From Lineus longissimus (lineage: Eukaryota > Nemertea > Pilidiophora > Heteronemertea > Lineidae): 64,000 nt of DNA. The position numbers and the translations under genes are program-made. Below are positions 21,851 through 32,089 of this stretch, one piece after another (positions within the stretch are counted from its first letter, which is position 1; each line of letters opens with the position of its first letter). The stretch spans positions 5,294,953 through 5,358,952 of the forward strand of contig NC_088324.1 of NCBI RefSeq assembly GCF_910592395.1, given 5' to 3'. Under the pieces are notes generated by a model that was given only the letters and a program-made list of their open reading frames with translations, had not been told where the DNA came from and made no database searches.

Positions 21851-22399
21851 TATAGACTCCCCTACGGTGAGCCAAAAAGGAAGAAAACAAGGGAAAAAAA
21901 TGTCAATTGAACACATTAAGGACATTTCACCGACTGCACTGCAGCAAAGGGAAAAAGAGTGGTTTTTTACCTTTAATTTGCTAAATGACCAGCTAACTTA
22001 CGAATAACAACAAAACTTGGGACAAAAGCATGATGCTGTTGTTTCAAAGTGTCACACTTGCAGGCCTATTTGATGAGAATTACACTGCTAGATCTTGCAC
22101 CATGGTTCTGTCAAAGTCGAATGAGAGCCAGCAGAATTCATGACAGTGTAGTGCTTGCAGAAGAACATAATCAACAGCGCAACGACACTTTGCCGATGTC
22201 CATAATTGGAAATGGAAGAAAATAAGTTTTTTTAGGAGAACATGTTTAAAAGTAAGGAATTTTTAGGAAAATTTTGAAAATTGAAAATTAGATGGTCCAG
22301 GGACCATGTGCTCAACTTGGATAATGTTAATGCATGTCACTTGCAGTGGATAAGGGGAGAACAGTTTTGGTCATGGATGTCAATTTTGCGATCTTAGAA

Positions 22400-22670
22400 G
22401 TGGTGTGGAGGATTTAAAGATTTTATTGAATTTTCAAGATAGCCACCTGGCGGCCATATTGTTTTTGAGATTCAGGGTTATTGTAGAGTGCACATGTACA
22501 TGTCACGTGGAAATTCGTTGACATCTGTTCAACAGATTAGGAGAAATAGGACTTTGTTGAATTTTCAAGATGGCAGCCATAGTTGTCATCAGATTTAACT
22601 GAAAATTGAGGATACTGTTAAGAGTACATAGATATATAGTAGAGCCTCATAGCCTAGCCTACATAGTAGA
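22400..22670 (+). repeat. Dispersed repeat (AAGATGGC-CACCTGGCGGCCAT type), left part
   Basis: AGCCACCTGGCGGCCATATT near 22,440 and TTTTCAAGATGGCAGCCATA near 22,562 belong to a repeat whose other part, AATTTTCAAGATGGCCACCT, lies right of the SINE at about 23,055. A short relative is at 51,780. The SINE seems to have landed inside this repeat. Confidence 0.5.
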
Positions 22671-22998
22671 GCCTTATAGCCTAGTGGTTAACACTGCTGG
22701 CTACCACGCAATTGGGCCCGGGTTCGATCCCGGGGAGAACCCAGGATTGTATTTCTGGATGAACCGGCGTGGCTTTCAAGGAACTAAAATTCCTGGCTCT
22801 TCACAATACGTACATTAACGTATGAAATACTCGAGGGTCTGTCGGATGAGACTAAAAGCCGTGGTCCCTTGTACCTGAGTGTCTATGCCAGGGCAAGTAA
22901 AAGATCCTACATAGGTGGACAGTAGCCTATACTGGACTCCATACCTCCGGCAAAAATCCAATAGGGTTACGACGCCGGTAATGATATGATGATATAAT
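22671..22998 (+). mobile_element. tRNA-derived SINE
   Basis: The head has a polymerase III A box, TAGCCTAGTGG (22,677-22,687), and a B box, GGTTCGATCCC (22,721-22,731), in a tRNA-like arrangement. The body contains GTCGGATGAGACTAAAAGCC, a module I recall from tRNA SINEs of many animals. The tail is a degenerate ATGATATGATGATATA. It is not a functional tRNA gene, because no cloverleaf or acceptor stem closes around the boxes. Confidence 0.8.
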
Positions 22999-23632
22999 CA
23001 CATTAAATTTGTTTGCAATCTGATCATTAGTTTCGGAGAAATAGGACTTTGTTTAATTTTCAAGATGGCCACCTGGCCGCCATATTCGATGTCCAAATTT
23101 TTGGGGTAGAATTGAAGTTCCCTAGATATATGTCGACACAAGTTTAGAACCTTCTAGCTCGGGGCCGATTGATGATGATGACAGCATAGAAGCATTTCGT
23201 ATTCAGCTGAGGCCCGCGTATAAGAATTTGGCGGATTGAATGCAGAAAAGGACCCACAAAACCTGCCTTTTTTCTCTGTCTGTGGTTATCTGTTGGCAGT
23301 TGTAATAAGAAATGAGCTATTATAGTTTCCTTAATTATTGGAGCTGTGTTATCTCAGTCATGACTCAACAGCCAGAGCATTTTTATCCAGGCTGGAAGAT
23401 TCGACTTATGTGCAACTTATGTTGGGAAAAAATCTGACCCATATTTAATGACGCATTTGGCAAAAACTATAAGTACACGTATAAGTTTTGCTTTAAGTTA
23501 CCGATCTCAAACTCTCTAATATGATAAAGGTGCAAAATTTTTCTTCAAAATACACACTTATTATTAAAAGGGCAATGAAGACTCTCTTGTGAAACACTGC
23601 CCCAGGTTCACTTCCTGTTATGTTTGAAAATT
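22999..23632. other. No gene seen; remainder of a dispersed repeat, then AT-rich DNA
   Basis: The first 110 bp continue the AAGATGGCCACC repeat interrupted by the SINE. The rest, to the TTAA-type element, shows no accepted gene. Confidence 0.45.
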
Positions 23633-23908
23633 ATAACCCTTTGAAGCCTGATATCGACTTTAGCCGTCAAAGAAAAACCTCTCTGTTTCCCCGATCTCTA
23701 CAATAGTGTGCAACTGAGGTATTCCAAATGACAACCTTGGTAACGTACTGCGGTAGCTGAGCATGATTTTTATATAAGGTTTTCCAGGGAGAAAATTTGA
23801 GTCTTGTGAGTATTTTGGCGTCAAATGTGATGTAAACAACATTTTCCTCCGGAAACTCTGGCTGTATGGGGTGGTATTTCTGTGGAAACTCGGGCTCCAA
23901 AGGGTTAA
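23633..23908. mobile_element. Short TTAA-type MITE (piggyBac-like ends), 276 bp
   Basis: The left end ATAACCCTTTGAAGCC and right end GGCTCCAAAGGGTTAA are inverted, with a CCCTTTG start as in the piggyBac element at 1.3 kb. The left target site reads ATAA instead of TTAA, probably one mutation. It has no coding capacity and could have been moved by a piggyBac transposase related to the one in this window. Confidence 0.7.
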
Positions 23909-24044
23909 ATGAAACTTTCAGGGTAAAATTTAGTTTTCTGCAGTTTTGTTCGCCGGATCAATGCACAAAGGGTAAACATGTATGACAATGATAAAGTAAT
24001 GGACAACGGGACAAAACAAGCAATTATAGGGAATATAAACCTAC

Positions 24045-24352
24045 CATTGTAGCTTGCACAATAAGTCCAAACATACAGTCAGAGCGCTTGTTTCCAGAAT
24101 GTGGTAATTCAGGCAAAAGTTCAGCTGCATGCTGTCCACAGACTTTGCTATCGAGTTCATTGTAACCACTGGCACTGCATCCTCTGTTCGAATTTGACAT
24201 TGAGAAGCTTGGCGCTGGTCTGTAATGCTCAGCAGCAGTCCCTAATTCATCTTCCTTGCTCAGCTTACAGTTCTTTGATGTGCTTGGTTCTAGAGCATCA
24301 TCATCTCCATCATCAGATTCTTGGCTTTGTGTTACTCTGTGTTCATGTTCCG
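24045..24352 (-). CDS. Exon of an unidentified minus-strand gene (X), acidic region
   Basis: The exon starts after acceptor GGTTTACTTCCAG (24,353) and ends at donor ATG|GTAGGT (24,044). Its 102 full codons have no stop: EHEHRVTQSQESDDGDDDAL, then EPSTSK...KLSKEDELGTAAEHY, then a Ser/Gly/Asn-rich part and QHAAELLPELPHSGNKRSDC. The acidic SQESDDGDDD stretch is a good candidate for casein-kinase-2 phosphorylation. The start needs one base from the previous exon, which the 27,780 donor of the exon to the right supplies. The end is in phase 0. Protein family not recognised. Confidence 0.6.
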
Positions 24353-24852
24353 CTGGAAGTAAACCAAAACAAAACTTTAATAGCTGTACATTTCCTCCAA
24401 ATCTAATTGACTATACATTTGATCTACCATTACCAAAGAAAAATTCTTTTTCTCAGAGGCTGATGTGCTCAATAAGTCCCCCCCCCCCTCAACAGGGCAT
24501 GAAGAACAGTCATTGTTTTGTCATCATTGACCAGAAGAAGTTTTTATAGGCCGACTCAAGAAGTTAGCTTGATGAGACATGACATCCCTCCACCACCCAA
24601 ATGGCCGAGAAAGCCAAAGATATCTGGTGTGGTGGCCATACCCATATATTGGATCACCACGATGTTGGAAATGAACCTTCTGTAATCGGTAATGACTTGC
24701 AACACGAAGGAAGAAACTAGCATCGCTAGGCGAGCATAACCCCTCGGCCCACACACACTGAAGGTGACACGATAGGGAAGTTGTATTAGTGGACTATGCG
24801 TATCATTCATGAGATATAGCTGAAAAGAAGTTTGTCAGAAAGTTTTCAAAAC

Positions 24853-25570
24853 TTAACCCTTTCGCTGCGCCGCTCAAAATTATTTCAATATTGATTCCTT
24901 GCTGCCCCCAAAATACTGTAAAAGCCAATTTTAACATAGGTAACTTTGAGGCCAATATACAGCCTGAAGGAGAAGAGATAGAGCTTTGGACTATTGGAAA
25001 AGGTTGTTAGGGACAGCATCGACTTTCAAATTATGCATTTATCAATCACCTGAAATTATGTTAATTAACTAAATAACGCTGATTAGTATTAATCAACGAG
25101 GAGAAAAACACCATTTTTCATCTTGACCCAGGCTATCACTATCATCCCCCTCGGACCCTGAATCATGCACACTTTCAATCCCCATGCACGCTGTGTACAT
25201 CGGCATTATGTTCAGAATCATAATCACTAATCAGACTCGTCTTCTAACGCCTCGAATTCACTATTTCATCAATTATTGATTCTGCAGTTCGTCGAACACG
25301 CGACTGAGGCATTTAAATTTGTTTACAAAACTTTGGACTCAAAATATCGCCTAAACTTTGAATAAAAACACCGAAGTTTTCACCTAAAAATCGGAAGTTC
25401 TAGCGGTAAACAACATGGCAGGACACCTAGCGACAAGTTCCTGTACGAATTTGCTATTGAAAACATCGTCTGATTCAGGTCTCTCCCAAGTCGCAGTTCT
25501 GCGTACATCCGCACAGATCAGAAATTTTTTTTGGTCGCAAAAATGCGTACATCCGCAGCGAAAGGGTTAA
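24853..25570. mobile_element. 718-bp TTAA-type MITE, copy 1
   Basis: TTAA at both ends (24,853-24,856 and 25,567-25,570) and perfect 13-bp inverted ends CCCTTTCGCTGCG / CGCAGCGAAAGGG fit a non-autonomous piggyBac-type element. A second copy lies at 31,041-31,745 in the same orientation. Copies are highly similar over the whole length with small indels, so they are full relatives and not chance end matches. No ORF is conserved between them. Confidence 0.9.
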
Positions 25571-25574
25571 GTTA

Positions 25575-25860
25575 AAGTCGGCTCATCTGGCTGGAGCTTA
25601 TCCCGGTTTCCGTAGCATTAAGCGACTAGGAGAATTACTCCCCCTGGATAGGATGCTGATCTATCGCAGGTTAACTTCCCAGGCAAGCCTGGTACCCATT
25701 GACTCCTGGGTGGAGAGAAGCAAGTAGGGTTAAGCGTCTTGCCCAGGATACAATGATGAAACAGTGCTGATCCCTCTAAGTATCGAAATTATAGCCTCCT
25801 GGTTATAAGCCCAGCATTCTAACCACTCAGCCACTGATCCCCCTTGTGAGTTTGTGAGAA
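25575..25860 (-). mobile_element. tRNA-derived SINE, minus orientation
   Basis: Read on the minus strand it begins GGGGGATCAGTGGCTGAGTG with an A box-like TGGCTGAGTGGTT (25,821-25,833) and a degenerate B box near 25,778-25,790. It continues into a GGGCAAGACGCTTAACCC-type body. The end with CCAGGAGTCAATGGGTACCA is a module I recall from SINEs of many marine animals. Confidence 0.7.
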
Positions 25861-25869
25861 AACGGGACT

Positions 25870-26156
25870 TTTCTGGCTGATAAGCAAGTGCCAAAGTACG
25901 AATTTCATTATTTCAGCAAACAGAATTCATGTGATATAGCCAAAAGTACTTTTTCACAAGATTGGCTCCCTGGGGCCAAGTGTAGTTCGAAAATCATCAA
26001 AACTGCCAAGAGACACAACCTTCGACCACCCAAAGATGAAAAGCCTCAATAGTTATGAAGATATGCCCAGGAACCAATTACGGTCAATTAACCCTATTTG
26101 ACCCCTGTGACCTTGAAAACCAGGTCAAATCAAAAACCCGGGTATGATGTTATGTA
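25870..26156 (+). repeat. Dispersed repeat family, copy carrying an uninterrupted insertion site
   Basis: Contains CAGAATTCATGTGATATAGCC, TGGCTCCCTGGGGCCAAG, ATCATCAAAACTGCCAA and GACCTTGAAAACCAGGTCAA. The stretch CAGAATTCATGTGATATAGC (about 25,921-25,940) is the empty equivalent of the site occupied by the MITE at 26,691-27,127. Confidence 0.75.
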
Positions 26157-26609
26157 TAGTTGCAGTTCCACTACAGCCAAGTGCGGACGTCTTCCGAATT
26201 AGTTGTGCTTCCATTACAGCTAATCCGGACTACACAAGTCCGGATCTCACTAAGAGCGGTCTTATTAAGTTCGGATAGGACAAGCAGATTTATAGCCGAA
26301 ATCAGAATAGACCCGGATCTAAAGCAGAAATTACCTGTAGTGTAATGGAACCGCATTAGTCTGGATTATGATCAAGTTACTAAGTACGGCTACAGATGGC
26401 TATGGCTCGCTGTTCATGGACAGAGGTGGAAACCCTCGCTATTCTTAGCCTAACGTGCATAGCGTGGCGCCGCCTGTTGCTGTACGTGTTAACTTACCGA
26501 TTCTGTAGTCGAACTGCACCACCTTCGTTAGTCAGGACTAAGCGAATTTCGGACCTCATGCGGATCCGATAGAAATGGATCTAAACCCTGTAGTGACACC
26601 ACAACTAAT
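26157..26609. mobile_element. TIR element inserted in the dispersed repeat (about 450 bp)
   Basis: The ends TAGTTGCAGTTCCACTACAG and CTGTAGTGACACCACAACTA are inverted with mismatches, and the flanking host repeat resumes at ATGTTGTCTCACAAG. An internal copy of the end motif, TAGTTGTGCTTCCATTACAG (about 26,201), faces CTGTAGTGTAATGGAACCGC (about 26,335), so a smaller relative may be nested inside. Overlapping ORFs on both strands reflect this partial palindromy, not genes. Confidence 0.6.
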
Positions 26610-26690
26610 GTTGTCTCACAAGCAGTGTCCACAGTAACAGTAAAAATTTTATGATTTTAGCGCACAGAATTCATGAGATAATAGTTGTAC

Positions 26691-27127
26691 TTCCACCTAT
26701 CAAATCCCCGTGTCTTTTGCGCTTACACCTATGAATTGCCGTGTCTAAATAGACCCGTGTGTCAAATCCCCGTGTCTATTAGCCCCATCGAGCTTGATGG
26801 GGCTAATCGGGGGCTAATTTAGACCCGTGTTCAACACGGGTTTTTTGATAGGTCGGTGGAATCTGAATAGACACGGCAATTGCAAGTTCTAAGATCCAGT
26901 GACAGATGGCACGGTGTAGTCGCCTCGGTATTGCGCATGCGAAATTCCCCTCCAACAGGAAAGAAACACAGGAGGGCTCCCTACCTACAGCGCACCTGTC
27001 GCCGGGGCTATTAACCATTATCTAACACCACTGATAGGTGTAAGTCGACCCGGGTTTTTTTGACACACGGCGAAGACACGGGTCTTGAAAAAACACGGGG
27101 TTTTATGATAGGTGGAACTACAACTAT
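26691..27127. mobile_element. MITE with TAGTTGTA-type TIRs and a matching empty site
   Basis: Left end ATAGTTGTACTTCCACCTAT and right end ATAGGTGGAACTACAACTAT are inverted; matches continue as AAATCCCCGTGT / ACACGGGG. The flanks GAATTCATGAGATA and AGCCAAAATCAG join to give the uninterrupted repeat seen at 25,921-25,945, so the borders are known to within about 3 bp. The target duplication appears to be TA. CCCGTGT-type motifs and a hairpin AGCCCCATCGAGCTTGATGG are repeated inside. Confidence 0.85.
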
Positions 27128-27353
27128 AGCCAAAATCAGTTTCCACATGAAGCGCCCCTGGGGCCAAGCATAGTGTGAAAATCATCAAAACTGCCAAAAA
27201 GCACAATGACACTATAGGACATTCATACCACCCAAACATGAAATGCCTAGCACTTGGTTACAGAGATATGCTCTGGAAACGAGTTCTTCAACGGAGTCGG
27301 ACAGACTACGGACAAGACGAGATGACATAAGCTCACCCAGGTGAGGTAAAAAC
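27128..27353 (+). repeat. Right half of the interrupted dispersed repeat
   Basis: Continues CCCTGGGGCCAAG, ATCATCAAAACTGCCAA and ACCACCCAAACATGAAATGC and ends with AAGCTCACCCAGGTGAGGTA, a short hairpin before an A run. This is the same terminal plan as the copies at 20.7-20.9 kb. Confidence 0.65.
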
Positions 27354-27774
27354 CAGGTATTACCGAAACCTAGTATTTACCTTGTCTCCTCAGCACGCCC
27401 AATTTTTCTGGGGCGAGGTTGAATCTCCAAATCTCCAACCTCTCCCCAGACGAACAATGCTCCCTGTGACATAGATGAGAAGGTCGAATCAAAACCTGTT
27501 TGATATGATAGTCATGCATTATTACTATCTGACAAAAGTTTGACGATGATGTGGTTATAAGCTCAGGAGATAAAGCACCTCTTGTTTCTTCAGCTTTAAC
27601 CATCTGATGGTCAAACCAAGAGTTGGACCATACTGAAACTTGGTCTCAAAGGTATCATTACATGGGAATTTATACATGTGTACCGAGTTACAACTCAACA
27701 CAAAATGCGCATTCCTCAATCCTGCTATCAGAAAGACAAGGGATGCCACACCACAACGTATTAAGCAGACTTAC

Positions 27775-27901
27775 CTCACCAATAGTGATCACCAGAAATT
27801 CTCTGCTGGAATTGAACATTCCAATTCCATACTGTATTTCTGACATAGATGAAACCCATGTCTCCAGAATTTTCATTCTAAGACTGGTGGAAGTCCCAGG
27901 A
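27775..27901 (-). CDS. Exon of unidentified gene X, two possible donors
   Basis: A strong acceptor TTCTTTTTCTGCAG precedes 27,901. The frame reads PGTSTSLRMKILETWVSSMS, then EIQYGIGMFNSSREFLVITI. Two donors are possible. GTAAGT at 27,774 leaves phase 0, and GTGAGG at 27,779 leaves phase 1 (exon then 27,780-27,901). The second would join directly to the exon at 24,045-24,352. The left-hand phase fits the exon at 28,703-28,839 exactly. The content is helical with no named motif. Confidence 0.6.
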
Positions 27902-28702
27902 CTGCAGAAAAAGAAGAGTGCACAATGGTGATTTACTATGGAATATAGGAGGATACCAATACACTATGACTGGTTGTTCCAAACCCCTTGAGCCTCCTTA
28001 GAGTGAAGCCTCAAAAGCTATATTGCACTCTGATCTGGTGATGAGTGCCTATCAAGGGGTATACACTGCCACTGAGGTAATCCCTTCCCATTGGAAAGCT
28101 GGCTCTATCCTCTCTTGGGGTGTGGTAGTCCCCTGAAACTGTGCTTGGGGAGCGAGTCATACCTCTCCTGGGGGTTAGGAGTGCCGGACTCCCGAGTCTG
28201 AAATTCTGTAGGTTGTAAAAGTATATCAATCAACACATTCCTCATAATGGGGTCCACAAACCTGTCAGTTAAATCATGTATCCTTACTAAATATACGGAG
28301 ATAGATTTTAGGATAATCCAGTCATGTGTTCAGGTTTTATGCATTTTCGGTTGTGGGACCTTGGTAACTAAGCCAAGAATCACACCTGCTTGAACGGGTA
28401 TGTGAAATACCCTTAAATAGAAATAGAAATGTACCATTTCAAGTCAGTTACAAAACTTGCCCTGCTAACTGATGCTGCCTGATTGCCCTAGCTAGATCAC
28501 CTCTGAGTCCGACAGTCAGACAAATGGAGGTGAGATAAAAAGAGTTGAAGTGTTTTTGGCCATGTGGTTGTGGTAGTTCGTCAAGAATCAAATCTATCGG
28601 AATTGTTTTTTTAGGTCACATGTACCAGGGGATGACATGGTGGACTACCATGTCTTTGAGAGCTCACCCAGAAAAGAAAATGAAAATAGCACTGTAACTT
28701 AC

Positions 28703-28839
28703 ATGATGTTCAGTCGACACAAGTCTGTATGTCGCAGATACAAATGAAGAAAGGCTGCTAGCTCAGGAGGTGTTCCACTTGTCGCCTTCCGCAGAGTTTC
28801 ATTTAAAACTCCCAAGGAAAATCTGCACTCTTCCAAATA
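28703..28839 (-). CDS. Exon of unidentified gene X, helical segment
   Basis: Acceptor CACATTTTCAG (28,840) and donor AT|GTAAGTTAC (28,702) bound a frame reading YLEECRFSLGVLNETLRKAT, then SGTPPELAAFLHLYLRHTDL and CRLNI. It ends in phase 2, and the next exon supplies the missing base. The pattern of Leu, Ala and charged residues suggests an alpha-helical repeat or scaffold protein, but this is only an impression. Confidence 0.65.
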
Positions 28840-29320
28840 CTGAAAATGTGAAATTTGAAAAATGTAATCACGCCATCTCCAGCAGGCAGTTATTTTTAGG
28901 GCCTACCCTAGATAATATCTAACCCTCTGTGTCATAGTATCTTGTTCATACATTACCCATGTATTTGTTGTAATGCGCATGCTCACATAAATCTTAGTCA
29001 ATAAAGACACTTCATATACAGGAGCCATCTAGTTCACTTCGTACCATTTGATACTCTGATCCTATTCCTACTTTACGTTGTCATTGTCCTCAACCTCCTT
29101 TCTGTGGTCTCATTTGTTTCATCTGTATCAATTGAGGTCACTTGTCTTTTGTATAAATAACTTTTGCATAAAGGAATAAACATAAAAGTCACAAAAAGGA
29201 TAGCGCAACTGGGGCTTTTCTTCAGATGATTGTAAAGTAATCAGTCATATCTCAATCGGATCTTCGCTTTTTGTTCTAAAAAAAAATTATATTTCCTCTA
29301 ACAAACAGCTTAGCTTTTAA

Positions 29321-29990
29321 AGGGAGGCTATTGGAATGATTCCCCATTCGACCAACAGTTACAACCTTAACATCTACGTAAACTGCGTATTCTTAACAAC
29401 AACTGTGGCTCTTGGTTTTATAAATAAACAAACATGAGTGAAATGGATGATTTTAATTGCTTATTTTTGAATCAAGTATGCCGCCATCTTGGTGGATTTT
29501 AATCTGCTCTCTCCTCCAAACGGCGAGCCAATGACGTCATGGATGCAGCCATTGTGACAATCAGCTGTACGAACAATGGCGAATGCTTGGAATGACAGCG
29601 AAATGACAGATGACAGTTCTTTGATTTCTTCGGGTTCTTCGTTGACGTCCGGCGATGAATCCTTCGATTACAACCGTGCATCAGCAGAAGAACAAGCAGG
29701 TCTAGTTCCCTATGCGTTTGAGCCAAGGTACCAGGGCAGAAAGAGGTCTGGAAACGAGTAGTACTCGCCTTGATGAAAAAACCCCACTACATCCATGACG
29801 TCATTCGCCCGGGAGATTTGAACAAACACGGCTACCCCCCCAAACTGCTTATTAAATGCAATTTTCTGCACTATCTAGGAATATTCATCATATCCTTGGT
29901 GTAGAGTATTTGTTTGTCATGTAACTTGGTATGTATTTGTTTAAAAAAATATTTGATTTTGCTGCATCAATATATTCCCATAGCTCCCCT
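29321..29990 (+). mobile_element. 670-bp TIR element with TTAA duplication carrying an ORF
   Basis: TTAA at 29,317-29,320 and 29,991-29,994 flank inverted ends AGGGAGGCTATTGGAATGAT and ATATTCCCATAGCTCCCCT. TTAA plus an AGGG start fits Kolobok or piggyBac-like superfamilies; Kolobok is my preference but is not proven. Inside, a second inverted pair, AATGACGTCATGGATG (about 29,530 and reversed at 29,790-29,805), brackets the 29,576 ORF. It lies in the intron of gene X. Confidence 0.6.
29576..29761 (+). CDS. Possible first exon of a P2X7-intracellular-domain (LPCD)-like protein
   Basis: ATG in a fair context (ACAATGG) starts a 61-residue frame rich in Ser, Asp and Glu, then GLVPYAFEPRYQGRK. The PYxFEP motif is characteristic of the start of the ballast/LPCD domain found in P2X7 tails and in many repeat-borne invertebrate proteins. 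A donor AAG|GTACCA at 29,728 would end the exon in phase 2 right after FEPR; otherwise the frame stops at 29,761. Palindromic TGACGTCA (CRE-like) sites lie at 29,532-29,539 and 29,796-29,803. No downstream exon was found, so it may be a remnant. Confidence 0.4.
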   Translation: MANAWNDSEMTDDSSLISSGSSLTSGDESFDYNRASAEEQAGLVPYAFEPRYQGRKRSGNE

Positions 29991-30142
29991 TTAAATTAAA
30001 TCTGTTAAGTAATTCTTCAGTAATCCCCAATTAACCCTTTGAGCCCCACCAAAGAGCAGTATAGACTACTGCATCATCTGCTCCACATTCTACTGCAACC
30101 TCTACTGTTTCTGAAGTAGAACATGCAGTAGACTACTGCATG

Positions 30143-30940
30143 CAGTAGAACCTCCCTTAGCGGACACCTCTGCCAGGCGGACACCTCTACATTACGGACT
30201 CGTCCGGCCAGTCCCGATTTTTTCTAAGTCATTTCCAATAACAAAAACCTCTGTACGGCGGACACCTCTCTACTCCGAATTGCGGACAGGGCGATGGCCA
30301 ATTTTTGGTCCAATTCCCTCCCAATTACGGACAGTAGGTAAAAACAATGGTTTCCCACGTGCGCTTGGAGAGTCAAGTAGGCCCGACAGGTGTGATATTT
30401 GCGTAATTAATCAACGTAATTACCCCATGGCATTGTGTTTTTGTATCCTAATTAAGCCGCGGCATTTGTTTACTCATCTTTTCAACTAATCACATAGGCC
30501 TATTGTGTCGACGGACACTCATAAATCCACGCGGTTTTGTCAGTGTTGCGGCGAATATGCGTTAGTAGAGAAATTAGAAAAAATTAATTATTAATCAAAG
30601 GTGGCTGATGGACAGAAATTATGGTGTTTTTTTCACACATTATGACATGTCGAAGAGATTTTGCAATAAAAGGGGCACCTTTTACTAGAGAGATTATTCA
30701 CTCTCTGAGTTCCAAAGTAGCTCACGTCATTCAACGCAACATCACAAGCAAATACCGATCAGCCAACAGGTTTAAAGTTTCTACGCTAGATGTCGACACA
30801 GAGAAAACCAAGACCTGCAAGGCGGGAACTTCAAATCCACATATCGGACGATTTGGCATAACCTCTCTATTGCGGACACCTCTCTATTGCGGACACCTGG
30901 GCCCTGTCCCATGGGTGTCCCCAATAGAGAGGTTGTACTG
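30143..30940. mobile_element. Tigger/pogo-like non-autonomous element, 798 bp
   Basis: Left end CAGTAGAACCTCCCTTAGCG and right end ending AGAGAGGTTGTACTG are inverted, with CGGACACC motifs repeated at both ends (30,169-30,270; 30,871-30,915). These ends resemble Tigger/pogo TIRs of the CAGTnGAACCTC...GCGGACACC type. The right flank begins TA; the left flank is TG, so the TA duplication is damaged on one side. No transposase domain was recognised. Confidence 0.75.
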
Positions 30941-31040
30941 TAGTTCTTGGGTTAACAATAGACTGTTTACTTCGTGGTCAAATAAGATATATTTTGTGTT
31001 TTTCCCAACTAGAAGTTCCAGAAATTGGCTCCAAATTTGT

Positions 31041-31745
31041 TTAACCCTTTTGCTGCGCCGCTCAAAATTATTTCAATATTGATTCCTTGCTGCCCCCAAA
31101 ATACTGTTAAAGCCAATTTTAACATAGGTAACTTTGAGGCCAATATACAGCCTGAAGGAAAAGAGATAGAGCTTTGGACTATCGGAAAAGGCTGTTGGGG
31201 ACAGCATGGACTTTCAAATTATGCATTTGTTAATTACCTGAAATTATGTTAATTAACTAATTAACGCTAATTGATATTAATCAACGTGGAAAAAAACAAG
31301 ATTTTTCATCTTGACCCAGGCTATCACTATCACCCCCCTTGGACCTTGAATCATGCACACTTTCATCCCCATGCACGCTGTGTTAGCATTATGTTCAGAA
31401 TCATAATCAGACTCGTCTTCTAACGCCTCGAATTCACTATTTCATCAATTATTGATTCTGCAGTCGTCGAACACGTGACTGAGCCATTTAAATTTGTTCA
31501 CAAAACTTTGGACTCAAAATATCGCCTAAACTTTGAATAAAAACACCGAAGTTTTCACTCAGAAATCGGAAGTTCTAGCGGTAAACAACATGGCAGGACA
31601 GCTAGCAACAAGTTTCTGTACTAATTTTCTATTGAAAACATCGTCTGCTTCAGGTCTCTCCCAAGTCGCAGTTCTCCGTACATCCGCACAGATCGGAAAA
31701 ATTTTTTGGTCGCAAAAAAGCGTACATTCGCAGCGAAAGGGTTAA
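31041..31745. mobile_element. 705-bp TTAA-type MITE, copy 2
   Basis: Same family as 24,853-25,570, with TTAA at 31,041-31,044 and 31,742-31,745. The left end carries CCCTTTTGCTGCG, one transition from copy 1. Internal differences include loss of about 10 bp near the CATGCACGCTGTG stretch. It lies in the predicted intron of gene X, between the 28.8-kb and 31.8-kb exons. Confidence 0.9.
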
Positions 31746-31800
31746 GAGAGGGTTAACCGGATTTTCTGTGATGAAATATGCACACTAAAGTCTCACTTAC

Positions 31801-31851
31801 GAGCGAAGAAATAAAGAAGTTTGATGTAGTGATGAAGCCCAGAACATTGTG
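31801..31851 (-). CDS. Small exon of unidentified gene X
   Basis: A 51-bp exon lies between acceptor TTTCTTGGATTAG (31,852) and donor CTC|GTAAGTGAG (31,800). In phase 0 it encodes HNVLGFITTSNFFISSL and joins in frame to the YLEEC exon. Another frame (AQCSGLHHYIKLLYFFAR) looks at least as protein-like but would be out of phase with that exon. Earlier exons must lie to the right and were not found. Confidence 0.45.
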
Positions 31852-32089
31852 CTAATCCAAGAAATGTGGTTGAAATAAAGTGGCCCCAGTGATATTGGAA
31901 TGATTGAGATTAATACCACCATTGAATTCATAGGTTGAAGGTTCCAGACCTATCAATTAGACACGCGCATGTTTTAACTATCAAGTAAATATTTGGAGAG
32001 TTATTGAAAATATATTCACTGTGGCAAGTCTACAGACATAAATAAATTATTTGATGAAGAAATTAATTTTGAATTTTGACACCCTGGCC

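Noticed and set aside
22671-22745. Possible tRNA gene
   Set aside because: A and B boxes are present but no cloverleaf closes; the downstream module shows it is a SINE.
26160-26356. Overlapping ORFs on both strands of similar length
   Set aside because: They arise from the partly palindromic TIR element at 26,157-26,609, not from coding.
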